Of a stretch of 64,000 nucleotides of DNA, positions 1 through 9,235 are shown in pieces (within the stretch, counting starts at the first letter, position 1; each line of letters starts with the position of its first letter). Source of the stretch: Chaetoceros tenuissimus. Taxonomy: Eukaryota > Bacillariophyta > Thalassiosirophyceae > Chaetocerotales > Chaetocerotaceae. Made by a program: the position numbers and the translations under genes. The notes under the pieces were generated by a model, which was not told where the DNA came from, did not search any database, and worked only from the letters and a program-made list of their open reading frames with translations. Location: positions 1,240,001 to 1,304,000 of the forward strand of contig BLLK01000047.1 of NCBI GenBank assembly GCA_021927905.1, read 5' to 3'.

Positions 1-2125
1 ACCAGAGAGAGTCGTCACGAAGGAACATGACATAATCGTATTTAAAACCTTCTTCCTTTTCCCAATTGGTGGCAGTCTTCCACAAACTCTGTATAGCGAG
101 ATGCAACCTCAAAAGATTCCTATTTGCATTTGCAGTCCTTTGCGATATAGCAGCGTTTCTATTGTCAATGATAGGAAATCTTGAGTCTGGATCTTCGTCT
201 GGGTGTTCTTGTAGGGCTCTTTCTCTTCTAGCGATAAGCATTGGCTCAGAATCTATATCAATAGATTCCTGCAAATACACGGCACCTACAGACGAGGCCA
301 GACTGGCAATTTTGGTTCGTATATATTCCTCTATGTCAACAAAATCTTCGACAGTAGAAGAAGGTAGTGTGGGATCTGGCTGAAGGCGGTCTGTGTATCC
401 TGAGTCTGATCTGTAAGCTTTCATTCGAGCGGTGCTTAGTGACACATAATAGTCAACGGATGCTCTTTTTTTCATAGGTTTTATCAAATTTTTCAGAGCA
501 GAATCAAAAATGAACCTATTCAAAGTACCCGCTACAATCACAGCAACTCTCGGCTTTGTTGACGTTGTGGTGGTCGTTGGTGGAGTCTCGTTGTCCTTGA
601 TCATTTCCTCATCAATATGCGTGTTGGAACTTGCTACACATCGAGAAAAGCTCCTATAGTACCAATGGCAGCCTCTCTTTGCAATGTGTAACATAGGTCT
701 TTGCTTTTCATTAATATATATGCGGTCGCGATATTCTTGACCAGAAACTTGCATATGAGGAGAAAGCCTCAACCCTGAGCTTGCTAGTACATGTGGAAAT
801 GAAATCTGATCTCGGTCGGAGAAACAGTGTATTTCACTGAGCCATGAACACCCAAAATCTCCATTAAATTTGCGGCAGGTTGAATTACGCATATCATAAA
901 CGATGAAGGCAGTATCAACAAGTGGATGCTGATTGTAAAATAACTGACTCGACTGTAGTGCTTCATTACTATGCAATCCCTCGTAGTGTTGACACTGGAG
1001 TCGTAGAGTTTCGAGATCATCAGATACAGTAGGTCTCTTCTCAGCAGAAGCAATAATAGCATCGCAATGAGCTTTAAAACTGACTGTCGAGGAGTCTCCA
1101 ACAGAAGCTTTATCAGGAGGCAATCCCATGTAGCTCGAGCAAACACCATAGCGACCAACGGTACGATTGAAGTGTAGTAAGTAATCGCTTGGTAAACCAC
1201 GGGGCGAAGGCATATTGCCATGATTCGATTGAAGAAGTTTAGCATCCTGCCAAATCACTCTATCAGCCCAAGGGAAGAGTAGACCAGGATTAAGCTTCAA
1301 GATTTTTGTATTCCGACGGTTGTTCTTGTATGGCATTCTAGATGGGTCAATCACAATGAGCCGCTGGGAACCATCTGCTGATAGAAGGTCTCCCGTATGA
1401 TCAACATCAGTCACAAATTGGAAAAAGCAAGTTCCATGACGTCGAACCACTTTGATACTATGGTCACCAAGAAAATTTGATGATCGCATCCATTGCTCAT
1501 ATTTGCTTCCAAGAGCAGCTCCGTAAACTACTAATTCTTTGCACTTGCTTGCAAACTTCTTTGCAATATCTTCTTGCAATTCTCTCAAATATTCTGCACC
1601 ATTTCCGCAAAGCCCACAAGTGCGCTTATAGGAAGCAGAACTGAAAATAGAGCGATGTGGATCCTTCATACATGTACCATCTAATATCCACGGAACGTTC
1701 TTCTCTGGTGAATGGCATTGTATTTTCGGTGCCAATCCTACTGCTTGTCTCAAGAGCTTTGGTGTTGGTTTAGATACATTTCGAGACACCATGCTTTTCA
1801 TATCATGCTCCTTACTCTCTGTATGATTGCTACTGGAAGAAGAGTAATCATACAAACGTTGCTTTTGAAGTAAGTCGAAATGAGCTCTAGAAAATGCTTG
1901 CTGTCGCTGATTGTTAATCGACATATTGTCCTTGTCTGGAGCTTTGATAATGTTGGTACTGACAATCTTTAAGTCTAAGGCGATAGAAATGTTGAGAATA
2001 ATTGTTGTTAACAAAAGGAGCAACATTCCCAATAGAATCAGTTCAATTTTTTTCATCTTTCGCTTCTTCATCTTTCGTATCTTCATATTTGATTTGGAAT
2101 GAGAGGAGGCATTGTTGTGCGTCAT
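1..2125 (-). CDS. Two-domain Golgi-type glycosyltransferase, copy 1 (partial, C-terminus off the window)
   Basis: The reading frame starts at an ATG at 2125 and stays open for 708 codons to the window edge, so the last ~155 residues seen in copy 2 are missing. Like copy 2 it has a basic N-terminus and one membrane segment (about residues 27-48), as in a type II Golgi protein. A first domain has the motifs RNTKILKLNP and RVIWQDAK, which resemble the DUF616/TOD1-MUCI70 glycosyltransferase-like family. A second domain starts near KPRVAVIVAGT. At the edge the frame reads YVMFLRDDSL, a possible acidic metal-binding motif. Differences from copy 2 are scattered single codons plus an N-terminal change, and no stop or frameshift is seen, so this copy looks functional. 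The enzyme's donor and acceptor are unknown. Membrane topology is inferred from hydrophobicity only. Confidence 0.8.
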   Translation of the reverse strand, partial: MTHNNASSHSKSNMKIRKMKKRKMKKIELILLGMLLLLLTTIILNISIALDLKIVSTNIIKAPDKDNMSINNQRQQAFSRAHFDLLQKQRLYDYSSSSSNHTESKEHDMKSMVSRNVSKPTPKLLRQAVGLAPKIQCHSPEKNVPWILDGTCMKDPHRSIFSSASYKRTCGLCGNGAEYLRELQEDIAKKFASKCKELVVYGAALGSKYEQWMRSSNFLGDHSIKVVRRHGTCFFQFVTDVDHTGDLLSADGSQRLIVIDPSRMPYKNNRRNTKILKLNPGLLFPWADRVIWQDAKLLQSNHGNMPSPRGLPSDYLLHFNRTVGRYGVCSSYMGLPPDKASVGDSSTVSFKAHCDAIIASAEKRPTVSDDLETLRLQCQHYEGLHSNEALQSSQLFYNQHPLVDTAFIVYDMRNSTCRKFNGDFGCSWLSEIHCFSDRDQISFPHVLASSGLRLSPHMQVSGQEYRDRIYINEKQRPMLHIAKRGCHWYYRSFSRCVASSNTHIDEEMIKDNETPPTTTTTSTKPRVAVIVAGTLNRFIFDSALKNLIKPMKKRASVDYYVSLSTARMKAYRSDSGYTDRLQPDPTLPSSTVEDFVDIEEYIRTKIASLASSVGAVYLQESIDIDSEPMLIARRERALQEHPDEDPDSRFPIIDNRNAAISQRTANANRNLLRLHLAIQSLWKTATNWEKEEGFKYDYVMFLRDDSLW

Positions 2126-4592
2126 AGAGAAGAAGAAGAAGTATAAAATCCTATTCGAGGGAAAAGTTTGATTTGGCGATTACTCGTACATATTTTTCCT
2201 ATTGGAAAATGTCAAGATCTTGGAACATACGAGCGAATATTTACGTGATTTGGGATGGAGCAGAAGACAGTAGCTTGGGTAGGAGACGTTTTCTTTCTCA
2301 AAAGGGGGGCATCAATAAGACCTTGAATCAAAATGTCAAGATCTAGATCAGGATCGCCGAATTTCGGATGGGCTGGGGGAATTGTCACTTTTTTGGAAAT
2401 GGAGAAATGTCTCGGTTTCACCGACTGCCTTAGAAGAGGGAGAACTTTTGATGACCCGAACAGGCTCTTTAGAGGAGATAGAGAGAGGGAAAGAATTTTG
2501 AGATCTTTTTAAAATGACCCGAGGGCCCTTTCCAAGACTGAAGTTCAAGAGTTCATGATTCTCTCAGAGGCTTCTCCCTTCTTGAACCCTGATCAGAAGA
2601 GGATCTTTCTATTAATGACCTGAACACTTCAACCATTTCTTCTTCCCAAGTGATTACCTTTTTCAGAGAATCAGAGTTTTTTTTTAGACCCGAGCACTTC
2701 AACCATTTATTTTTCCCAAGTTAGAACCCTTCCAGGGAAGGAGAACGAATGGAATTCTCTGAAAAAGAGATAGAAAAGGTCTCCCTGACGTCATCTTTGG
2801 ACTCCAATGCTAGCTCGTCATTGGATTCTCATGAATATCCATCTGATCCACTGTTTTATCAATCCAACTTCTCCGTAGTTCTTATTATGTTGAAAGAGAT
2901 GCTGACATGCACTGTAGAAATGGTTTTGACAGTGAAGGATCCCATCAACAATCAGACTGTATTACTTGTCCACAGTGGTGGAAGGCACAAACCTGGCGAA
3001 AAGATTGGAGGGATGTTACGTAATGGTTTGTCCTACATTTCATAGAGACGCAGTTTGGCCATCATAGATGCATCCATCGAACCAGCTTTGGGAATATACC
3101 TACAACACATTGAAAAAAGACGTCTATAACAGAGCGCTTTACAATTAACCTGAAAGACCAAGATTTACAAAATCTCATGTCATTGGATCAAGTGAAAGAG
3201 AGATAACAACACGGCTCTGCAATTAGATTTCAACCTCAAGGTGTTGACGTCGACATCGTCATTCCATTCAAGCAGAAACAACCGAGTAAATGGTACTGAT
3301 AAGTTCAAATTACTGGGTGTTGTCACTTGCTACGTAGATGGATCCATAATTTTCATCAGAGTGCTTTGAAAAGAAAGTCTCTCACTTCATTATATAGAAG
3401 ACACAGTGGATTTACGCGGCCCGGTAACATTTATTCGTCATAAACTATATTATGAAATCCATGCCATTAGACGATCTGAAATTTTCTATTGACTCGGATC
3501 CTCTACTAAATCAATAATTATGACTTGCGAGATATTGCATCGATACCGTTTATGATGCTGCTGTCAAAGCCAATTGCGCTGACAGTTGTGTGCTCTGTCC
3601 AATCTAAAAAGGGCCTGTGCTGTTAGGTTGCCCCAACAAGTTTGTATATGTTCTTCATTCTTTCATAGCTGTGTGAGGTTGAGGAACCGTATCCTTTCAT
3701 GGATGCTTGAGTTCTCCCCGCAGCATACATGTTTTGAATACTATTTCCTTGCTTGTCAGGCTTCTTTGTCAATAAGCAAGTACTGATTCATTTATTTCTA
3801 TGTGGGCTTTGACTGGTGAAAGTCCAGTAGCCAAACATTACTATAAAAAATAACATATGTTTTACTCTTTTCTATTTTGGCAACATTAGTTCGTTGTCAT
3901 GTAATGTACAATCATGTGACATTCTATTGTGATATTGTTGTAACATAGCTCTGTATTTATTTACTTCCCCCTTCTTCATCTATGTCTGGTCACGATATTT
4001 TCGTTCGACAGATTCTATTAACACTGCCATATTTTCGTCCGTGGATTCTATTAACACTGCCATATTTTCGTCCGTGGATTCTCTCAGTAGAAATGCATTC
4101 CACTATAGTTGTTCACGGCTTTTGTAAGCAATTTCTGAAGAAAAGTACTACAGCATCTTTAAAACAATCACATCACATAGCATTGGTCGATACAATCCAA
4201 GTCTTTCTCTATCTGCTTGAGTATTGTATTTGTACATCACTTTGACATTCATGACAACTATTCATACAGTTCATACAGAGCCCACACTCCAACAATTTCT
4301 CCTAGCAGGTAGACGAAATTGGATTGATAATCCTGAACAAGGTGTAATACCAATTAATTCGCCTCCTGACTTCTTACCAACAGGGACAGACTAGACAAAA
4401 ACATACAAAGTGGTACTTGACTCTTCTTGACTTCTTCCAGAGAGACATCATTCTTTATCAACATAGATTGTAGGTAGGAAGTAAAAAACTTTTGCACAAA
4501 ACTACAAACAGAGAAGAATTCCAGGAACTGGCAGCCCTGGGATTTTGTATAAAATAGAACTGGACACAAAGATCGACAATTTCAAAATACAT
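2126..4592. other. Spacer between the duplicated genes
   Basis: No supported gene. The first ~500 bp are duplicated upstream sequence of the glycosyltransferase, with a motif like 'atgacccga' recurring near 2450, 2513, 2614 and 2686. Two of these sit in a 70-bp direct repeat whose shared core is 'cacttcaaccattt' (about 2624 and 2694). A 98-codon open frame at 2749-3045 has no recognisable domain and no counterpart in the second spacer. 3545-3860 is shared with 8085-8420. Confidence 0.5.
4011..4079. repeat. Two tandem copies of a 33-bp unit
   Basis: The unit beginning 'gattctattaacactgcc' occurs at 4011-4043 and 4044-4076 without a mismatch, followed by the first bases of a third unit. The unit length is a multiple of three, but the surrounding frame has no recognisable protein. 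It is absent from the other spacer. Confidence 0.9.
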
Positions 4593-7190
4593 TTACTTTA
4601 TTTCAAAGACCTTTTTCCAATCGATTTGTTTGCATATTTTTATTGCATTCGACTCATTTGTGAAAGTCAAGGGGTGCTTTCGACTTTGACAAAACTTATG
4701 GAAACATGGAACATTCGATCCATCCGGTAGCTTTACATTTGCAGAGCGCTGAAAGGGTATCTTACTTTGTCCAAGTTTGGTGACAGTTATGTTTCTTTCG
4801 TCCACTATCCATTTCAGTAACATTTCACTGTTGCATCCACGCTTTCCACCTTTTGTCAAATCATCTGGCAGTAGTTTCATGCAACCCTTGACATCTTTCT
4901 TCGATAGTTCTGAATAATAATTTCCAAATACGTCTGCAGTGTCACGTCGCGAAACTAGGATATGGTCATTTATTTCACTTGGTTGTAGAGGAGGATCCCT
5001 TGCATCACATGCAGGGATGAAAATGTCTCCACCTTTAGCTATAAGATTGCGTATGTCAAACTCTTTCAACCAGAGAGAGTCGTCACGAAGGAACATGACA
5101 TAATCGTATTTAAAACCTTCTTCCTTTTCCCAATTGGTGGCAGTCTTCCACAAACTCTGTATAGCTAGGTGCAACCTCAAAAGATTCCTATTTGCATTTG
5201 CAGTCCTTTGCGATATAGCAGCGTTTCTATTGTCAATGATAGGAAATCTTGAGTCTGGATCTTCGTCTGGGTGTTCTTGTAGGGCTCTTTCTCTTCTAGC
5301 GATAAGCATTGGCTCAGAATCTATATCAATAGATTTCTGCAAATTCACGGCACCTACAGACGAGGCCAGACTGGCAATTTTGGTTCGTATATATTCCTCT
5401 ATGTCAACAAAATCTTCGACAGAAGAAGAAGGTAGTGTGGGATCTGGCTGAAGGCGGTCTGTGTATCCTGAGTCTGACCTGTAAGCTTTCATTCGAGCGG
5501 TGCTTAGTGACACATAATAGTCAACGGATGCTCTTTTTTTCATAGGTTTTATCAAATTTTTCAGAGCAGAATCAAAAATGAACCTATTCAAAGTACCCGC
5601 TACAATCACAGCAACTCTCGGCTTTGTTGACGTTGTGGTGGTCGTTGGTGGAGTCTCGTTGTCCTTGATCATTTCCTCATCAATATGTGTGTTGGAACTT
5701 GCTACACATCGAGAAAAGCTCCTATAGTACCAATGGCAGCCTCTCTTTGCAATGTGTAACATAGGTCTTTGCTTTTCATTAATATATATGCGGTCGCGAT
5801 ATTCTTGACCAGAAACTTGCATATGAGGAGAAAGCCTCAACCCTGAGCTTGCTAGTACATGTGGAAATGAAATCTGATCTCGGTCGGAGAAACAGTGTAT
5901 TTCACTGAGCCATGAACACCCAAAATCTCCATTAAATTTGCGGCAGGTTGAATTACGCATATCATAAACGATGAAGGCAGTATCAACAAGTGGATGCTGA
6001 TTGTAAAATAACTGACTCGACTGTAGTGCTTCATTACTATGCATTTCCTCGTAGTGTTGACACTGGAGTCGTAGAGTTTCGAGATCATCAGATACAGTAG
6101 GTCTCTTCTCAGCAGAAGCAATAATAGCATCGCAATGAGCTTTAAAACTGACTGTCGAGGAGTCTCCAACAGAAGCTTTATCAGGAGGCAATCCCATGTA
6201 GCTCGAGCAAACACCATAGCGACCAACGGTACGATTGAAGTGTAGTAAGTAATCGCTTGGTAAACCTTTGGGCGAAGGCATATTGCCATGATTCGATTGA
6301 AGAAGTTTAGCATCCTGCCAAATCACTCTATCAGCCCAAGGGAAGAGTAGACCAGGATTAAGCTTCAAGATTTTTGTATTCCGACGGTTGTTCTTGTATG
6401 GCATTCTAGATGGGTCAATCACAATGAGCCGCTGGGAACCATCTGCTGATAGAAGGTCTCCCGTATGATCAACATCAGTCACAAATTGGAAAAAGCAAGT
6501 TCCATGACGTCGAACCACTTTGATACTATGGTCACCAAGAAAATTTGATGATCGCATCCATTGCTCATATTTGCTTCCAAGAGCAGCTCCGTAAACTACT
6601 AATTCTTTGCACTTCTTTGCAAACTTCTTTGCAATATCTTCTTGCAATTCTCTCAAATATTCTGCACCATTTCCGCAAAGCCCACAAGTGCGCTTATAGG
6701 AAGCAGAACTGAAAATAGAGCGATGTGGATCCTTCATACATGTACCATCTAATATCCACGGAACATTCTTCTCTGGTGAATGGCATTGTATTTTCGGTGC
6801 CAATCCTACAGCTTGTCTCAAGAGCTTTGGTGTTGGTTTAGATACATTTCGAGACACTATGCTTTTCATATCATGCTCCTTACTCTCTGTATGATTGCTA
6901 CTGGAAGAAGAGTAATCATACAAACGTTGCTTTTGAAGCAAGTCGAAATGAGCTTCTAAAAATACTTGCTGTCGCTGATTTTTCATCGACATATTGTCCT
7001 TGTCTGGAGCTTTGATAATGTTTGCACTGACAATTTTTAGGTCTAAGGCGATAGAAATGTTGAGAATAATTGTTGTTAACAAAAAGAGCAACATTCCCAA
7101 TAGAATCAGTTCAATTCTCTTCATATTTCGCTTCTTCATCTTTCGCATCTTCATGTTATAGTTTGGAATGAATAGATGCATTGTTGTCAT
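4593..7190 (-). CDS. Two-domain Golgi-type glycosyltransferase, copy 2 (complete)
   Basis: Intact 865-residue protein from the ATG at 7190. Residues 1-25 are basic (KMRKMKKRNMKR) and are followed by a single hydrophobic segment at about 27-49, giving a likely type II signal anchor. Residues ~195-320 contain VVYGAALGS, CFFQFVTD, RNTKILKLNPGLLFP and RVIWQDAK, in the order expected for the DUF616 (TOD1/MUCI70) glycosyltransferase-like family; WQDAK corresponds to the WIDAK motif. Residues ~525-865 form a second lumenal domain with KYDYVMFLRDDSLWL (possible acidic metal site), RGCNSEMLLKW and a Cys-rich end (VPCFHKFCQSR). Stem-region Cys pairs (TCGLCGNG) suggest disulfides in the secretory pathway. 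The likely role is glycan or cell-wall polysaccharide synthesis in the Golgi, but the substrate cannot be read from sequence. It is a near-identical tandem paralogue of the gene at the left edge. Confidence 0.8.
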   Translation of the reverse strand: MTTMHLFIPNYNMKMRKMKKRNMKRIELILLGMLLFLLTTIILNISIALDLKIVSANIIKAPDKDNMSMKNQRQQVFLEAHFDLLQKQRLYDYSSSSSNHTESKEHDMKSIVSRNVSKPTPKLLRQAVGLAPKIQCHSPEKNVPWILDGTCMKDPHRSIFSSASYKRTCGLCGNGAEYLRELQEDIAKKFAKKCKELVVYGAALGSKYEQWMRSSNFLGDHSIKVVRRHGTCFFQFVTDVDHTGDLLSADGSQRLIVIDPSRMPYKNNRRNTKILKLNPGLLFPWADRVIWQDAKLLQSNHGNMPSPKGLPSDYLLHFNRTVGRYGVCSSYMGLPPDKASVGDSSTVSFKAHCDAIIASAEKRPTVSDDLETLRLQCQHYEEMHSNEALQSSQLFYNQHPLVDTAFIVYDMRNSTCRKFNGDFGCSWLSEIHCFSDRDQISFPHVLASSGLRLSPHMQVSGQEYRDRIYINEKQRPMLHIAKRGCHWYYRSFSRCVASSNTHIDEEMIKDNETPPTTTTTSTKPRVAVIVAGTLNRFIFDSALKNLIKPMKKRASVDYYVSLSTARMKAYRSDSGYTDRLQPDPTLPSSSVEDFVDIEEYIRTKIASLASSVGAVNLQKSIDIDSEPMLIARRERALQEHPDEDPDSRFPIIDNRNAAISQRTANANRNLLRLHLAIQSLWKTATNWEKEEGFKYDYVMFLRDDSLWLKEFDIRNLIAKGGDIFIPACDARDPPLQPSEINDHILVSRRDTADVFGNYYSELSKKDVKGCMKLLPDDLTKGGKRGCNSEMLLKWIVDERNITVTKLGQSKIPFQRSANVKLPDGSNVPCFHKFCQSRKHPLTFTNESNAIKICKQIDWKKVFEIK

Positions 7191-8845
7191 AGAGTACGTA
7201 GAAGAATAAGTATGAAATTCTGCTTGAGGGAGAGGTTATGATTTGGCAATTACTCGTATTATTTAATATGAGCGAATATTTACGTGATTTGGATTGGGCA
7301 AACGATATCTTGGGTAGGAGATGTTTTCTAGGACCTTTAGAGGAGAGAGAGGAAAAGAATCTTTGAGATCTTTCGAAAATGACCCGAGGGCCCTTTCCAA
7401 GACTAAAGTTTTCAAAGAGTTCATGATTCTCTTTAAGGCGTCTCCCTTTCTTGAACCCTTTTTAGAATGACCTATCCCCTTGGACCCTTTCTTTTTCCCA
7501 AGAAAGATAACTTTTTCTTTTCAGAGGCTTTTCTCTTCCCTTTTCTCTCTTCCGAACAGTTCCCTTTTTCTTTTTCCCCTTGGGGATGGGAATAAGAGGA
7601 GGAGTGGAAGCTTTTTCGGAGACTTGTGCGCAAGAGCTTGATGATAGAAACCATGAGAACACCATCAAGCTCCATCGCTCTCGTCAGCACTCAGCACGCC
7701 TTCAATGTGAACTTTATGCAAACTTTGAAAAGGTGAAGGTGCAACATGGACCCTTATGACTGTTTCCAGTTTGGTGGCATCGACAGCACTCATCAGGATG
7801 TATCCACGAGCTTTCCAAAAGATCTTGGTCCATCAATTCTTGCTCAAGACGGCGATACTCTGCGACGGAGATAATATGGCACTGACACCATCACAGGTCT
7901 TGATGGTGTGCTTCCAGTTAAAACAATAATTGATCTAAGTGTGTTTCTGCCAAGGAAAGTAGAGAATGACTGGTGCACCGTCATCTATGGCTGTTTCAAG
8001 TAGATTCCTCCAGACTTCATCTCCTGCTCCTTCTCCTAATTTAGAAACAACTCTTTTGAGTGAAGTTACAGAATGTACCGATACCGTCTATGATGGTGCT
8101 GTCAAAGCCAATTGTTTTGACAGTTGTGGGGTCTGTCCAATCTAAAACCGTCTTGTTAGAGTTGTTAAGACGCATGATCCGTGACTTTATGTTTGCTTTT
8201 TTAAATGCATCTTTTCAACAAGTTTACATATTATATTCTGCATTCTTTCATAGCTGTATGAGGTTGAGGAACCGTATCCTTTCAAGGATGCTTGAGTTCT
8301 CCCGCAGTTTTACATATTTTGAATACTATTTCCTTGCTTGTCAAATATCTTTGTCTGTACCATAAGAAATTATTGATGCATTTCTTTCCTTCTGGTGAAA
8401 GCCCAGTAGCCAAAGACAATAATGTTTAATACTCTAACTTCTCTCTATTATCATCTGGAGCCTTATGCGCTGAGCCACACCTGTGCCACGAACTATGTGG
8501 AAACCCACACCACCCCCTGAAATGACCGACTTTCTCCGATGGATGTTCTGAATTGTAGTACTACGTGTACGTACATGGCTAACCCCACTCCCATCTCCTT
8601 CTATGTTCTATGCACAACACACCCGAAACAATGCACTGTTCCCATTATTTCTCTAAAAGCCCGCCATTTTCTCTCTCCACTCATCACTCATCCATCATCT
8701 CATTGAGCCTAGTATTTAAGGATGACTGTGGTTTGCCTTGCCTCTATTATCAGAGAAACTTTCATTTAAATCGTATTCCTACCTTCAAATTGTTTGCGCT
8801 ACTAATTTAAAATGACCAGTCACTTTGTCAATAAGCAGCCAGCCA
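7191..8845. other. Spacer between the glycosyltransferase and the Copia element
   Basis: No supported gene. 7191-~7460 is the duplicated 5' flank of the glycosyltransferase. 7470-7700 is a pyrimidine-rich stretch whose minus-strand frames are low-complexity Lys/Arg and are probably not coding. 8085-8420 repeats 3545-3860. 8458-8526 is one arm of an inverted repeat. The Copia insertion starts at 8846. Confidence 0.5.
8458..8526 (-). repeat. ~68-bp dispersed repeat, copy A (inverted relative to copy B)
   Basis: The stretch starting 'gagccttatgcgctgagcc' is the reverse complement of 16120-16187 with only a few mismatches and one or two small indels. The two copies lie on either side of the Copia element but well outside its LTRs, so they are not its terminal repeats. 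In the orientation of copy B the sequence 'tggctcagcgcataaggc' resembles a tRNA A-box and arm, which would fit a tRNA-derived short element, but no clear B-box follows. Confidence 0.75.
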
Positions 8846-9125
8846 TGACTAAATATTCGTGTACTTACTTGTAAACTAATAAGATATCGCTATGAATAGG
8901 TGAAAACACACTTGTTATTACTAGATAGATTCTAAACTATGATACACCAAAACAACCAAAAGGTGCAAATACAAGGATATCGAGAACCCGAAGCCTACGT
9001 GTGAAGTGAAAGTGGTGACGCGCTTCACTAAAGCCTATCCATATAGAGTCAGGAGACAGACCTTTGCTCTAACCAAGACAGCGTTACGATAGCACGTAAA
9101 ACAGGGCCACACCTATATTTAATCA
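8846..9125 (-). repeat. 3' LTR of the Copia element
   Basis: 280 bp, starting TGACTAAATATTCG and ending TATATTTAATCA on the plus strand. Identical to 15536-15817 except that 2 bp are missing near the middle ('aactatgatac' versus 'aactataagatac'). Confidence 0.95.
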
Positions 9126-9131
9126 CTCCCC
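9126..9131 (-). other. Polypurine tract next to the 3' LTR
   Basis: On the minus strand GGGGAG lies immediately before the LTR, the position where plus-strand DNA synthesis is primed in LTR retroelements. The call rests on position and composition only. Confidence 0.6.
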
Positions 9132-9235
9132 GCAATGCGATTCTCGTATTGAACTAGTACACTCCAACGGGACCTGGTTTCTGCGCAATGCCAGGAGGTA
9201 CAACTGCAAAGAGAAGGACCTACGCTCCAACTAAC

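Larger units (their letters stand above)
1..8420. repeat. Tandem segmental duplication of the glycosyltransferase locus
   Basis: Bases 1-~2600 match ~5069-7460 in the same orientation and almost without gaps over the coding part (offset about 5068). Similarity resumes, more weakly, between ~3545-3860 and ~8085-8420, where both copies hold the same decayed stretch around 'ctgtcaaagccaattg' and 'gaggttgaggaaccgtatcc'. Between these blocks the spacers have diverged by indels. The duplication therefore includes the gene, its 5' flank and a further ~1.5 kb. High identity in the coding part and poor identity upstream suggest either selection or gene conversion on the coding sequence. Confidence 0.85.

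Noticed and set aside
784-1245. 153-codon minus-strand frame, repeated at 5852-6313
   Set aside because: It is an alternative phase of the glycosyltransferase coding sequence and is duplicated only because the gene is duplicated.
2749-3045. 98-codon plus-strand frame in the spacer
   Set aside because: No recognisable domain, not conserved in the other copy of the duplication, and no flanking gene signals.
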